64,000 nucleotides of DNA from Methylobacterium hispanicum (GCF_022179285.1 NZ_BPQO01000017.1:62001-126000); one strand, 5' to 3'. Positions 8,324-16,810 are shown, counted from the first letter of the stretch. Translations and numbers: made by a program. The notes: a model not told the origin generated them from the letters alone.

Positions 8324-9105
8324 GGGCGCCGTCCCTCGCCGGGCACAAGCACCATCGAGAAGTAGGGTGCCTCGTCGTCGGCCTTCTCGGCGAGCGGCAC
8401 CACGCGCTCGCCCGCCATGGTGCCGCGCTCGACGTAGACCGCGCGGGCGAGCAGCCCCGCGGCGTCGAGCGCGGCGCGCACCTTCGGCAGGTGGCGGCCG
8501 AGCTTCATCACCACCGCCGCGTCGGTGCCGCGCAGGCGTTCGGCGAGCGCCTCGGCCGGCAGGGTGGCGGGCAGGACGGTGAGCACGTCGTCGCCCCAGG
8601 TGATCGGCGTGCCGGCCCGCGTCCAGCAGCCCGACATGCCGGTGACGCCCGGCACCACCTCGACCGGGAAGCGGTCCTTCAGGCGGCGCCAGAGATGCAT
8701 GAACGAGCCGTAGAAGAAGGGATCGCCCTCCGACAGGATCGCCACGTCGCGGCCGGCGCCGAGATGGTCGGCGAGCTGGCCGGCCGCATCGTCGTAGAAG
8801 CCGGCGAGCGCGGCCACGTAGTCCGGATGCTCGGGGTGCAGCTCGGTCGTGTAGGGGTAGGCCAGCGCCATCTCGCGGGCGGGGTCGCGCACCACCGCGT
8901 CCGCGATGGTGCGGGCGTTGCCCCGCTTCCCCCGCTTGCAGAAATGGACCAGCACGGGAGCCCGCTCCAGCACCCGCAGGGCGCGAAGAGTCAGGTATTC
9001 GGGGTCGCCCGGCCCCATGCCGACGCCGTAGAGCGTGCCGGTGGTGACGCCGGCCGGCGCCTCCGCTGGATCCAGGATCGCCGGATCGATGCCGCCGGCC
9101 TCCAT
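8320..9105 (-). CDS. cobI: Precorrin-2 C20-methyltransferase
   Basis: A 261-aa tetrapyrrole methylase that adds the C20 methyl to precorrin-2. It carries Y-G-V-G-M-G-P-G-D-P-E-Y-L-T near 27-40, K-R-G-K-R-G-N-A-R-T-I-A-D, I-L-S-E-G-D-P-F-F-Y-G-S-F-M-H near 122-136, and V-V-P-G-V-T-G-M-S-G-C. Residues 1-24 form an extra acidic leader before the first strand. ATG 9105 overlaps the cobH stop by one base (TGATG), and the cobI stop overlaps the cobJ GTG. Confidence 0.95.
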   Translation of the reverse strand: MEAGGIDPAILDPAEAPAGVTTGTLYGVGMGPGDPEYLTLRALRVLERAPVLVHFCKRGKRGNARTIADAVVRDPAREMALAYPYTTELHPEHPDYVAALAGFYDDAAGQLADHLGAGRDVAILSEGDPFFYGSFMHLWRRLKDRFPVEVVPGVTGMSGCWTRAGTPITWGDDVLTVLPATLPAEALAERLRGTDAAVVMKLGRHLPKVRAALDAAGLLARAVYVERGTMAGERVVPLAEKADDEAPYFSMVLVPGEGRRP

Positions 9106-9737
9106 CACTCGACCTCGCAGGCGAGGGCGTTGACGGCCGCCGCCGTCATGGCGCTGCCGCCGCGACGACCGTGGACGACGCAGAAGGGGACGCGGCCGTC
9201 GCGGGCGAGCGCCTCCTTGGATTCCGCCGCGCCCACGAACCCGACCGGGATGCCGATCACCGCGGCCGGCGCGCCGACGCCCGCGTCGAGCAGTTCGAGC
9301 AAGCGGAACAGGGCGGTGGGCGCGTTGCCGACGGCCACGACGCTGCCCGGCAGGTGCTCGCGCCACAGCTCCATCGCGGCGGCCGAGCGGGTGTTGCCCA
9401 TCTCGGCGGCCAGCCCCGGCACGCGCGGGTCACCGAGCGTGCAGATCACCGGGTTGTTCGCGGGCAGGCGCGCGCGGGTGACGCCGTCGGCCACCATGCG
9501 CACGTCGCAGAGGATCGGCGCGCCGGCCTTGAGCGCGGCCTCGCCTGCTGCCGCGAAATCCTCCGACATCGCGACGTCGCGGGGCAGGTCGGTCATGCCG
9601 CAGGCGTGGATCATCCGCACGACCACGCGCTCGGCCGTGCCCGACCAGCGGGCGAGGTCGGATTCGGCGCGGATCATCGCGAAGGATCGGGCGTAGATCG
9701 CGCTCCCGTCGCGCAGGTAGTCGAGGCGCGCGCTCAT
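9105..9737 (-). CDS. cobH: Precorrin-8X methylmutase
   Basis: A 210-aa isomerase that moves the C11 methyl to C12, giving hydrogenobyrinic acid. The family signature R-M-I-H-A-C-G-M-T-D-L lies near residues 41-51, with the catalytic His44. G-A-P-I-L-C-D-V-R-M-V-A-D-G-V is near 71-85, and G-N-A-P-T-A-L-F-R-L-L-E and I-G-I-P-V-G-F-V-G-A-A-E-S-K are in the second half. ATG 9737 overlaps the cobG stop as ATGA. Confidence 0.97.
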   Translation of the reverse strand: MSARLDYLRDGSAIYARSFAMIRAESDLARWSGTAERVVVRMIHACGMTDLPRDVAMSEDFAAAGEAALKAGAPILCDVRMVADGVTRARLPANNPVICTLGDPRVPGLAAEMGNTRSAAAMELWREHLPGSVVAVGNAPTALFRLLELLDAGVGAPAAVIGIPVGFVGAAESKEALARDGRVPFCVVHGRRGGSAMTAAAVNALACEVE

Positions 9738-11110
9738 GGTCTGGTCCTGAACAGGTCTTCGAGGTTGGCCGTTTGCGCCCCTCTTACGCGCTCCAGGGCC
9801 GCCTCGATAGTCAGCCATTCGACGGGCGCGTCGCCGGGGGCGCCGTCTGGCACGACGCCGTAGCGGCCCGCGTGGCCGACGAGGGTGAGGTCGCGGCGGC
9901 GCGGCTCGGCGCAGCCCTTGGCGCAGCCGGAGACGTGCGCGGTGAGCCCCCTGGCCGCGAAGGGCCGGAAGGCCTCGGCGAGGCGTGCGGCGTCGGCGTG
10001 GGTCGGGGTCGAGCCGGAGGCGCAAGCGGGCGCGCCGGGGCAGGCCGCGACCGCGCGGCGCGGGTCGTGCGCGTCGGTGATGAAGTCGGCCGCGAGGCGC
10101 GCCAGCGCCTCGGCGGCCCGGGCCGGATCGACCGCGAGGACGACGCCGCGGCTGGGGCTGAGGCGGATGTCGCGGGCGCCGGCCCAGTCCGCGATCGCGG
10201 CGAGACGCAGGAGCGCGTCGGCGGTGCTGCGGCCGAAGGGGGCGTCGGCGGTGACGGCCGCCCTCCCTCCTCCCTCTGCGGGGGAGGGTACCCTGCGAAG
10301 CAGGGGGGACCGGGACGAAGTCCCGCACGAGGGGACCACAGCTTCAGGGTCGGGCTGCAACTCGCATGAAGGTCGCGCCTCTCTCGGAAGCGTCGCCCCC
10401 TCGCCCGTCACCCTTCGGGTGCGACCCTCCCCCGCAGAGGGGGGAGAGAGAGACGCGCGCTCGATGTCGGACAGATCGCGGACGCGCCGGGCGCCGGTTC
10501 GGGCAAAGGCCGCGAGCAGGGCGGCGACCGTCTCCGGCACCGCGTCTTCCGGCCAGACGCCGAGCCCGAGCGGCGCCCCGCCCGTGGCGAGGGCGATCTC
10601 CGCCCGGCCCGGCGCCACCGCCCGCACGTGGATGTCGGCCTCCGCATCCGGCAGGGTGCAGCGCCCGCCGGCCTCAACCGCCACCAGCGTCTTGGCCGGC
10701 AGCGGCGCGACGGCGCGACCCAGAGCCTCGATCCGCGCGGCGAGCGTCGACCCGTCCACCAGCGCCTCCGGGTCGAGGCCGCAGAGGGGGCTCGTCAGAG
10801 TCAGCCGCTGCGGCCCGCCGTCGTGGCGGACGTCGCCGAGGCCCACGTCCGTGAGCGCCGCCGCGAGAGGTTCGCGCGTCGCCTCCTGCACGCCGCGGAT
10901 CTGGAGGTTGGCCCGCGCCGTGATGTCGACATGGCCGTTGCCGTAGCGGGACGCCGCCTCCGCGACCGCGCGCAGTTGGGCGAGCGAGAGGATGCCGAGC
11001 GGCGGGTGGACGCGGGCCAGGAGCCCGTCGCCGGTCGGCATCGGCCGGGCGAGGCCCGGGCACCAGCCGCGGCGGCTCGGGGCCGCGGGCAGGGCGCGGC
11101 GGGCGCTCAC
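9734..11110 (-). CDS. cobG: Precorrin-3B synthase, with in-frame palindromic insert
   Basis: A 458-aa iron-sulfur monooxygenase of the nitrite/sulfite-reductase-like family that makes precorrin-3B in the oxygen-dependent pathway. The substrate-binding half includes the R-A-N-L-Q-I-R-G motif near 66-73. The likely 4Fe-4S ligands are Cys357, Cys363, Cys396 and Cys400 (A-C-P-G-A-P-A-C; S-G-C-A-K-G-C). Residues about 220-283 (S-L-S-P-P-S-A-G-E-G to P-S-P-A-E-G-G-G) are low-complexity and are encoded entirely by a palindromic repeat, so the frame survived an insertion. GTG 11110 overlaps the cobN stop as GTGA. Whether the enzyme tolerates the insert cannot be seen, but no stop or frameshift is present. 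Confidence 0.92.
   Translation of the reverse strand: MSARRALPAAPSRRGWCPGLARPMPTGDGLLARVHPPLGILSLAQLRAVAEAASRYGNGHVDITARANLQIRGVQEATREPLAAALTDVGLGDVRHDGGPQRLTLTSPLCGLDPEALVDGSTLAARIEALGRAVAPLPAKTLVAVEAGGRCTLPDAEADIHVRAVAPGRAEIALATGGAPLGLGVWPEDAVPETVAALLAAFARTGARRVRDLSDIERASLSPPSAGEGRTRRVTGEGATLPREARPSCELQPDPEAVVPSCGTSSRSPLLRRVPSPAEGGGRAAVTADAPFGRSTADALLRLAAIADWAGARDIRLSPSRGVVLAVDPARAAEALARLAADFITDAHDPRRAVAACPGAPACASGSTPTHADAARLAEAFRPFAARGLTAHVSGCAKGCAEPRRRDLTLVGHAGRYGVVPDGAPGDAPVEWLTIEAALERVRGAQTANLEDLFRTRP
10262..10450. repeat. Palindromic element inserted in frame in cobG
   Basis: About 189 bp, a multiple of three, related to the intergenic copy at 7381-7555. The outer inverted arms are CCCTCTGCGGGGGAGGG near 10273-10289 and CCCTCCCCCGCAGAGGG near 10425-10441. 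Shared internal landmarks are ACCCTGCGAAGCAGG, CAGCTTCAGG and GTCACCCTTCGGGTGC. It contributes about 63 codons to cobG, residues about 220-283, without a stop on the coding strand. The exact ends are uncertain by several bases because there is no uninterrupted allele in the window to compare. Confidence 0.88.
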
Positions 11111-14100
11111 TCGGCGGCCTCCGGCATGAGGGCGTCCGCCGGCATCGCGTTGCGGCGGGAGACCCAGAGCCCGCGGGCGCGCGCCTCGTCGAAGCGCTCG
11201 AGGATCGCGCGCAGGGCGTCGGGGTTGGCCGCGCGCAGGGCCTCGAAGACCGCCGGATCCGCGATCCAGGCGCCGTAGAGCCGATCGAGATCGGCGTGGG
11301 ACACCGCGTCCGTCGCGGCGGCCAGCACGAAGACCGCGTCGAGCCCCTGCGCCAATTCCTGCGCACCGCGGTAGCCGTGCCGGAGCTGGCCGGCGATCCA
11401 GGCGGGCTCGGCGAGCCGCGCCCGGATCAGCCGGGCGACGTCCTGGCGGGCGGTGCGCGCCCGCGGGCGCTCGGGGTCGGACACATCGAGGCTGTAGAGG
11501 GCGGGCGCGGCGCCGGTGAGGGCGGCGGCGGCCGAAAGGCCGCCCATCGCGTCGGCGGCGGCGTCGCCATCGAGAAGGTCGCGCTCGGCCACGTCGAAGG
11601 CGTGGAGGTAGGCGTCGGCGCGCGCCACCCGGTCGGCGAAGGCCGCCGAGGAGGCGGGCGCGTCGCCGTAGGCGTGGTCGCTCGCCGCGAGGTAGGCCCG
11701 GCCGAGGTCGGCGCGGGTCGCCCAGGCGCCGTCGAGCGCCGTCTCGGCCGCACCCGCGCCGTAGCGGCCGGGGGCGGCACCGAAGACCCTGGCCGGATCC
11801 TCGCCCCGGCGGCGGGCGGCCGCGAGCGGGTTGTCCTCGTCGGGCTCCTCGCGGGCCGCGACCGCACGGGCCGCGCGGTCGAGGAGCGCCAGCGTGTCCG
11901 GGAAGGTGTCGCGGAAGGCGCCCGAGATCCGCACCGTCACGTCGATGCGGGGGCGCCCGAGGAGCGCCGGCGGCAGCACCTCGAAGCCGGTGACCCGGGT
12001 CGAGGCGTGGTCCCAGAGCGGGCGCGCACCCATCAGGTGGAGGGCGTGCGCCACGTCCTCGCCGCCGGTGCGCAGCGTCGGTGAGGCCCAGAGGTCCATC
12101 ACGACCCGCTCGGGGTAGGCGCCCTCGTCCTGCAGGTAGCGGGTGACGACGGCCTCCGCGGCCTTGGCGCCCAGCGTCGCCGCGGCGCGGGTCGGGATGG
12201 CGCGCGGATCGAGCGTGGTGAGGTTGCGGCCCGTGGGCAGCACGTCGGCGCGACCTCGCGCGGGTGAGCCAGAGGGACCCGGCGCGACGAACCGCCCGTC
12301 GAGGGCCGCCAGCAAAGCGGCCCGCTCGGCCTCCGCGCTCGCCCGGCGGGCGGGCGCGGCGTCGGCCGGAGCGCGGCCGAAGACGTGGAGACCGTCGCGG
12401 AACGCGGTCTCGCCGAGGTCGCAGAGATGCGCGTCGAGCGCGGCCAGCGCCTCCGGCATCGGCGCACCGGGTGCGATCCCGGCGCCCGCGAGGTGGCCGA
12501 GCGCGTCCGCCTCCTCGAGGATCGCGCGGGCGATCAGGTCGGCCCGGCGCGGGTCGAGGACGCTCGCGGCGGCGTACTCCTCCACCTGCTCGCGCAGCCG
12601 CATGGTCTGCGGGTCGCGCCCGCCGCGCTGGATCTCCGGGGTGAGGTGGCCGAGCGCGATCCCGCCGAGCCGGCGCTTCAGCGGCGCGGCCTCGCCCGGA
12701 TCGTCGACGATGAACGGATAGATCACCGGCAGCGCGCCGACCGCGAGCGCCGGCCAGCAGGTGGGCGCCAAGGCGACCGCCTTGCCGGGCAGCCACTCGG
12801 TGGTGCCGTGGGTGCCGAGATGGATCAGGGCGTCGAAACCTTCCTGCAGTCCCAGGTAGAAGGCGAGGTAGGCATGCGTCGGCGGCTCGTCGGGATCGTG
12901 GTAGCCGGCCTTGCGGTCGAGGGCACGGCCGCGGTCGGGCTGGAGGAAGATGCAGAGCCCACCGCTCCCTCCCCCCTCTGTGGGAGAGGGAGCGGTGGGC
13001 TCTGTGGAGGGGGCAAGGGTCACGGCGACGGTCGGAAAGCGAAATGCCCCGTCGTGGCAGGCGGGGTCGGCCTCCGGGGCGCCCCAGCGCTCCGTCAGCG
13101 CGGCCTGCGCCGCCTCCGGCAACCCGGCGAGCCACGCCCGGTACGCCGCGAGGCCGACCGCGAAGCCCGGCTCGCCCGCGCTCAACGCCCGCATCAGCCC
13201 CGGCCCGTCCGGCAGCGCGCCCACCGCGTAGCCCGCCGCCGCCAGATCGTCCGCGATCGCCCGCGCGCTCTCCGGCGTGTCGAGCCCGACCGCGAAGCCG
13301 GCCCGGCCGCCGCGGGCCGGATAATCCGAGAGCACCAGCGCGATCCGCCGGTCCGCCCGCTCCGTGCGGGCGAGGCGCAGCCACGCGGCGGCCCGGTCGG
13401 CGAGCGCGGCGATGCCGGGGGCGTAGGGCACGGCGCGGCGCTCGACATGGCCCTCGACCTCCGGCGCCTCCTCCTTGAACGAGATCGGGAAGCCCGCGAG
13501 GCGCCCGTCGAACTCCGGCAGCGCCACCTGCATGGCGAGGTCGGCCGCGCTCATGCCGCGTGCCGAGGCCGCCCAGGCCTCCCGGGCCGAGCCGAGCGTG
13601 TAGGCCTGCAGGACCGGGCAGTCGGCACCGTCGAGCACGAAACCCGCGTCCTCGCGGGCGGCGAAGGCGGTGGCGGCGATGATCAGGTCGGGCTTGCGCG
13701 CGGCGAGCGCCGCCCGGACCGCGGCGACCGCCTCCGGATCCTTGAGGCTGGCGACGGCGACGACGAGCGTGCCGATGCCGCGGGCGGCGAGCGCGGCCGT
13801 CAGCGCGGCGGCGGGCGCGAGATCGCCGCCGAGTGCCGCCGACCGGTAGATCAGGACGAGCGCGTGCGGAGCGTCCTCAGCCCGTGCAGGGGCCCCGGCG
13901 GCGAGCGCCCGGTCCAGCGGGACCGGGCCGCAGCCGGGGCAGCACGGGAAGCCCCGAGGCAGGGGGCGCGGCGGCGCGTAGGCGAGGTCCAGGCCGGACT
14001 CGCAGGCCAGGCGCCGCAGCATCTGGCGCAGGTTGTCCCGCCCGCCCGCGCGGAAATAGGCGTCGAGGAGGGGAGCGAGCTCGGGTGCGGTGGCGTGGGC

Positions 14101-14472
14101 GTCGAGGCGCGGATCCGGGCGGTCATCGCCCGGCAGCAGAACGAGCCGCACGCCGTTCGCGCGCGCCGCCGCAGCGCAGCGCTCGATGCCGTAGCGCCAG
14201 TAATCGAGCCCGCCGAGGCAGCGGATCACCACGATCCGCGCCCGCGCCACCACCGCGTCGACGTAGAGATCGACCGACATCGGGTGGCGCAGCCGCGCCA
14301 GCTTGGCGAGGCGCAGGGCGGGCAGGTCGGGCTCCGACGCGGCGGCATCCGCGATCGCCGCGAGATCGGTGTCGGTGAACGAGAGCACGACGATCTCCCC
14401 GGGCGCCTGGCCCAGATCCACCGCTGCCTCGCCCTCGTCGAGGGAGACCGTATCGACGCGCACGAGGTGCAT
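11107..14472 (-). CDS. cobN: Cobaltochelatase large subunit
   Basis: A 1121-aa CobN/magnesium-chelatase-H-type subunit that binds hydrogenobyrinic acid a,c-diamide while CobS and CobT (not in this window) drive cobalt insertion. Signature regions are Y-H-D-P-D-E-P-P-T-H-A-Y-L-A-F-Y near 523-538, H-L-G-T-H-G-T-T-E-W-L-P-G-K soon after, and V-L-P-T-G-R-N at mid-protein. It is somewhat shorter than many CobN proteins of about 1200-1270 aa. Residues about 490-507 are encoded by a perfect hairpin (12953-13004) that appears inserted just before the conserved F-L-Q-P-D-R-G strand. GAGGAGG precedes ATG 14472, and the stop overlaps the cobG GTG. Confidence 0.96.
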   Translation of the reverse strand: MHLVRVDTVSLDEGEAAVDLGQAPGEIVVLSFTDTDLAAIADAAASEPDLPALRLAKLARLRHPMSVDLYVDAVVARARIVVIRCLGGLDYWRYGIERCAAAARANGVRLVLLPGDDRPDPRLDAHATAPELAPLLDAYFRAGGRDNLRQMLRRLACESGLDLAYAPPRPLPRGFPCCPGCGPVPLDRALAAGAPARAEDAPHALVLIYRSAALGGDLAPAAALTAALAARGIGTLVVAVASLKDPEAVAAVRAALAARKPDLIIAATAFAAREDAGFVLDGADCPVLQAYTLGSAREAWAASARGMSAADLAMQVALPEFDGRLAGFPISFKEEAPEVEGHVERRAVPYAPGIAALADRAAAWLRLARTERADRRIALVLSDYPARGGRAGFAVGLDTPESARAIADDLAAAGYAVGALPDGPGLMRALSAGEPGFAVGLAAYRAWLAGLPEAAQAALTERWGAPEADPACHDGAFRFPTVAVTLAPSTEPTAPSPTEGGGSGGLCIFLQPDRGRALDRKAGYHDPDEPPTHAYLAFYLGLQEGFDALIHLGTHGTTEWLPGKAVALAPTCWPALAVGALPVIYPFIVDDPGEAAPLKRRLGGIALGHLTPEIQRGGRDPQTMRLREQVEEYAAASVLDPRRADLIARAILEEADALGHLAGAGIAPGAPMPEALAALDAHLCDLGETAFRDGLHVFGRAPADAAPARRASAEAERAALLAALDGRFVAPGPSGSPARGRADVLPTGRNLTTLDPRAIPTRAAATLGAKAAEAVVTRYLQDEGAYPERVVMDLWASPTLRTGGEDVAHALHLMGARPLWDHASTRVTGFEVLPPALLGRPRIDVTVRISGAFRDTFPDTLALLDRAARAVAAREEPDEDNPLAAARRRGEDPARVFGAAPGRYGAGAAETALDGAWATRADLGRAYLAASDHAYGDAPASSAAFADRVARADAYLHAFDVAERDLLDGDAAADAMGGLSAAAALTGAAPALYSLDVSDPERPRARTARQDVARLIRARLAEPAWIAGQLRHGYRGAQELAQGLDAVFVLAAATDAVSHADLDRLYGAWIADPAVFEALRAANPDALRAILERFDEARARGLWVSRRNAMPADALMPEAAE
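12953..13004. repeat. Perfect hairpin inserted in frame in cobN
   Basis: Two 18-base arms are exact complements: CAGAGCCCACCGCTCCCT at 12953-12970 and AGGGAGCGGTGGGCTCTG at 12987-13004, around a 16-base loop. The loop holds CCTCTGTGGGAG, a variant of the core of the cobG and cobK-cobJ elements. On the coding strand it encodes a Ser/Thr/Pro/Gly-rich stretch not expected in CobN. The frame is kept. Confidence 0.88.
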
Positions 14473-14483
14473 CGGGCGCCTCC

Positions 14484-15383
14484 TCAGCTCTCCGCGCGGT
14501 CGCGCGCGGCGGCCCGGTCGCGGCGGCGCCAGCGCATCAGCGCGCGGATCAGGACGATCCCGAGGGCGAGGATCGGGATCCAGGGCACGCTGGCGATCGC
14601 GAAGCCGAGCGCGGCCGCCGCGCTGGCGCCGAGCGTCTCGCCGCCGCGTGCCCAGACCCGCCGGATGGGGGCGAGGGCGCCCGCACCGCCGCGCTCCGCC
14701 CGCAGCACGAGCGCGACCGTCTCGGTGTCGATCCGTTCCTCCAGCGCGCGGCGCCGCCCTTCCGCCTCCTCGATCTGGGTCTGGGCCTGGGAGAGTTCGC
14801 CCGCGATCTTCACCAGATTCTCGACCTGGGTATCGGGCTTCTCGGCGAGAGCGGTCAGGCGGTCTTGATAGGCGCGCAGCTGCGCGAGGCGCCGCTCGAC
14901 GTCGGCCACGGGCCGGGCGAGGTCCTCGGCCCGGGTCGCCTGCTCACGGACCGTCACGGTGCCCGCCGGCTCGCCCGGAAGGGGCGCCGTCGCGAAGGCG
15001 AGGAAGGGCGCGACGGATGCGTGGGGCAGCCGCACCTGGAGCCGGGCCTCCGGCTCCGACCGGGGGCCCGCGCCGCTGCGGATCGAGGATTGCAGCACGA
15101 CGCAGGCGAGGACCGCCTCGTTCAGGCACCGGTCGCGGACCGCTTCGAAGCGGGGCCCCAGACGGTCCGCCGGAAGGTCGAGGGAGAGGTCGTGGCTGTA
15201 GGCGAGCTTCGCCCGGCTGGCCCGATCCGGCGCACCGCCGTCCTGGGACGCTTGTTTCGCGGCCGGCCGCACCTGCGGCGCGGCCGTTGCGGCCTCGTCC
15301 TGCCGCCCCTGCTCCTGGCAGGCGGCGAGCAGGCCGCAGGCCGCGACGGCCGCAAGAATCCGACGGCGCGCGCGGGCGCTCAC
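14484..15383 (-). CDS. DUF4349-type lipoprotein inside the cobalamin operon
   Basis: A 299-aa protein with a lipoprotein signal: basic M-S-A-R-A-R-R-R, a hydrophobic core, and lipobox L-L-A-A-C with Cys22. Residues about 55-160 carry the conserved core of DUF4349 proteins. A coiled-coil segment of about 170-225 (V-E-R-R-L-A-Q-L-R-A-Y-Q-D-R-L; Q-T-Q-I-E-E-A-E-G-R-R) follows, then a C-terminal membrane helix near 255-282 and a basic tail. The function is unknown. GTG 15383 overlaps the cobW stop as GTGA, and its stop shares bases with the cobN ribosome site, so it is translationally embedded in the operon. A role in envelope cobalt or corrinoid handling is only inference from position. Confidence 0.82.
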   Translation of the reverse strand: MSARARRRILAAVAACGLLAACQEQGRQDEAATAAPQVRPAAKQASQDGGAPDRASRAKLAYSHDLSLDLPADRLGPRFEAVRDRCLNEAVLACVVLQSSIRSGAGPRSEPEARLQVRLPHASVAPFLAFATAPLPGEPAGTVTVREQATRAEDLARPVADVERRLAQLRAYQDRLTALAEKPDTQVENLVKIAGELSQAQTQIEEAEGRRRALEERIDTETVALVLRAERGGAGALAPIRRVWARGGETLGASAAAALGFAIASVPWIPILALGIVLIRALMRWRRRDRAAARDRAES

Positions 15384-16414
15384 CCGGCGAGCGCGGCCGC
15401 GACCGCATCCCGGTCGAAGCCCTTGAGGCCGATCACCACGAGCGTGCCGTCGCGGGGCTCGCCGCTGCGCCAGGGCCGGTCGAAGTGGTGGCTCACGCGC
15501 CGGCCGACGCCCTGCACGACGAGGCGCATCGCCTTGCCCTCGACCTCGGCGAAGCCCTTGATGCGCAGCACGCCCGCGGTCTCGGCCGCCCGCTCGACGC
15601 GCGCGGCGAGGTCGCCCGGCGTCGTGGCGGGCCGTACGGCGAGAGCCACGGTCTCGAAGTCGTCGTGGTCGTGGTCCTCGCCCTCGCCGTGATGCGAGGG
15701 GCGTGCGTCGAGGTCGTCCTCGGCGGCCGCCGCGAGGCCGAGGAGCACGCGCGGGTCGATCGCGCCACGCTCGGTCTCCACCACCTTCACGGCGCGGGGC
15801 AGGTGCCCCTCGACCTCGGCCCGCACCCGCGCCCGGGTCTCGGCGGCGATCAGGTCGGACTTGTTGAGCACCACGAGGTCGGCGCAGAGGAGCTGGTCCT
15901 CGAACACCTCTTCCAGCGGGTTGTCGTGGTCGACCGACGTGTCTGCGGCGCGCTGGGCGGCCGAGGCCTCGGGGTCGTCCGCGAAGGCGCCGGAGGCGAC
16001 CGCCGGGCCGTCCACCACCGCCACGACGCCGTCCACGGTGACGCGCGAGCGGATCGCCGGCCACTGGAAGGCCTGGACGAGGGGCTTGGGCAGCGCGAGG
16101 CCGGAAGTCTCGATCAGGATGTGCTCCGGGGGCTCCGCCCGGTCGAGGAGCGCGGTCAGCGCCGGCACGAAGTCGTCCGCCACCGTGCAGCAGATGCAGC
16201 CGTTCGGCAGCTCGACGATGGAATCCTCGGTGCAGCCCTCGACGCCGCAGGCGGCCAGGAACGACTTGTCGAAGCCGACATCGCCGAACTCGTTGACGAG
16301 GATCGCGAGCCGGCGCCCGCCCGCGTTCTCCACCACGTGGCGCACCAGCGTGGTCTTGCCGGCCCCGAGGAAGCCGGTGACGATGGTGCAGGGCACCTTC
16401 TGGACGATGGTCAT
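15380..16414 (-). CDS. cobW: CobW-family metal-chaperone GTPase
   Basis: A 344-aa G3E GTPase of the COG0523/CobW family. It shows Walker A G-F-L-G-A-G-K-T-T at 14-22, the metal-binding G-C-I-C-C motif with Cys73, Cys75 and Cys76, the E-T-S-G-L-A-x-P motif near 109, and the guanine-specificity L-N-K-S-D at mid-protein. A His/Asp-rich stretch (H-H-G-E-G-E-D-H-D-H-D-D, about 244-255) is a likely metal buffer. The C-terminal CobW domain has R-I-K-G-F-A-E. Linked to cobN and cbtAB, it is the likely cobalt chaperone for chelation. Its stop overlaps the lipoprotein GTG. Confidence 0.95.
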   Translation of the reverse strand: MTIVQKVPCTIVTGFLGAGKTTLVRHVVENAGGRRLAILVNEFGDVGFDKSFLAACGVEGCTEDSIVELPNGCICCTVADDFVPALTALLDRAEPPEHILIETSGLALPKPLVQAFQWPAIRSRVTVDGVVAVVDGPAVASGAFADDPEASAAQRAADTSVDHDNPLEEVFEDQLLCADLVVLNKSDLIAAETRARVRAEVEGHLPRAVKVVETERGAIDPRVLLGLAAAAEDDLDARPSHHGEGEDHDHDDFETVALAVRPATTPGDLAARVERAAETAGVLRIKGFAEVEGKAMRLVVQGVGRRVSHHFDRPWRSGEPRDGTLVVIGLKGFDRDAVAAALAG

Positions 16415-16426
16415 GACGGGGAACCT

Positions 16427-16810
16427 TCAGCCCGCATCGGCTGCGGGAAACGGGGGGATGCGGGCGACGACGCCCTTGCGGAAGGCCTCCGGCCGCTCGC
16501 GCCAGGGCACGATCCCGTCCGGGGTGCCGGCGTAGCGCGCGAGCCCGTCGAGGATGGTGCGGGCGGATGCGACCGGGTCGAGGTCGCCGTACACGTAGGT
16601 CCAGCGGTCGGCGCTCGCGACCGCCACCGTGCAGGGCCGCTTGCAGACCGAGAGGCACTCGACCGGCTCGATCCGGAGGGACGCCGCCGGGTGCGCCGCC
16701 AGCTCGGCGCGCAGCGCGTCGAGCAGGCGCGCGCCGCCGCGGGGGCCGTCCGGCGCGTCGTCCGGGCTGCGGCAGGTGGTGCAGACGTAGAGCGTCGCCG
16801 GGTCAGACAC
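16427..16810 (-). CDS. DUF1636 family, 2Fe-2S thioredoxin-like protein
   Basis: A 127-aa protein with four cysteines spaced as in thioredoxin-fold 2Fe-2S ferredoxins: C-T-T-C near residues 10-13, then E-C-L-S-V-C-K-R-P-C at about 51-60. Proteins of this family often sit beside CobW or CbtA genes, and their role in metal or electron supply is not established. The start overlaps the end of cbtA by eight bases, and cobW follows after 12 bases. Co-transcription with both is therefore likely. Confidence 0.85.
   Translation of the reverse strand: MSDPATLYVCTTCRSPDDAPDGPRGGARLLDALRAELAAHPAASLRIEPVECLSVCKRPCTVAVASADRWTYVYGDLDPVASARTILDGLARYAGTPDGIVPWRERPEAFRKGVVARIPPFPAADAG

Noticed and set aside
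5324..8365. 1013-codon plus-strand frame across cobL, cobK and cobJ
   Set aside because: Out of frame with cobK and antisense to cobL and cobJ; low-complexity product.
9734..11110. cobG as a pseudogene because of its insert
   Set aside because: The insert is a multiple of three with no stop, and both conserved halves, including all four Fe-S cysteines, are intact and coupled to neighbours.
12385..14868. 827-codon plus-strand frame opposite cobN
   Set aside because: Antisense to cobN with no recognisable domain.
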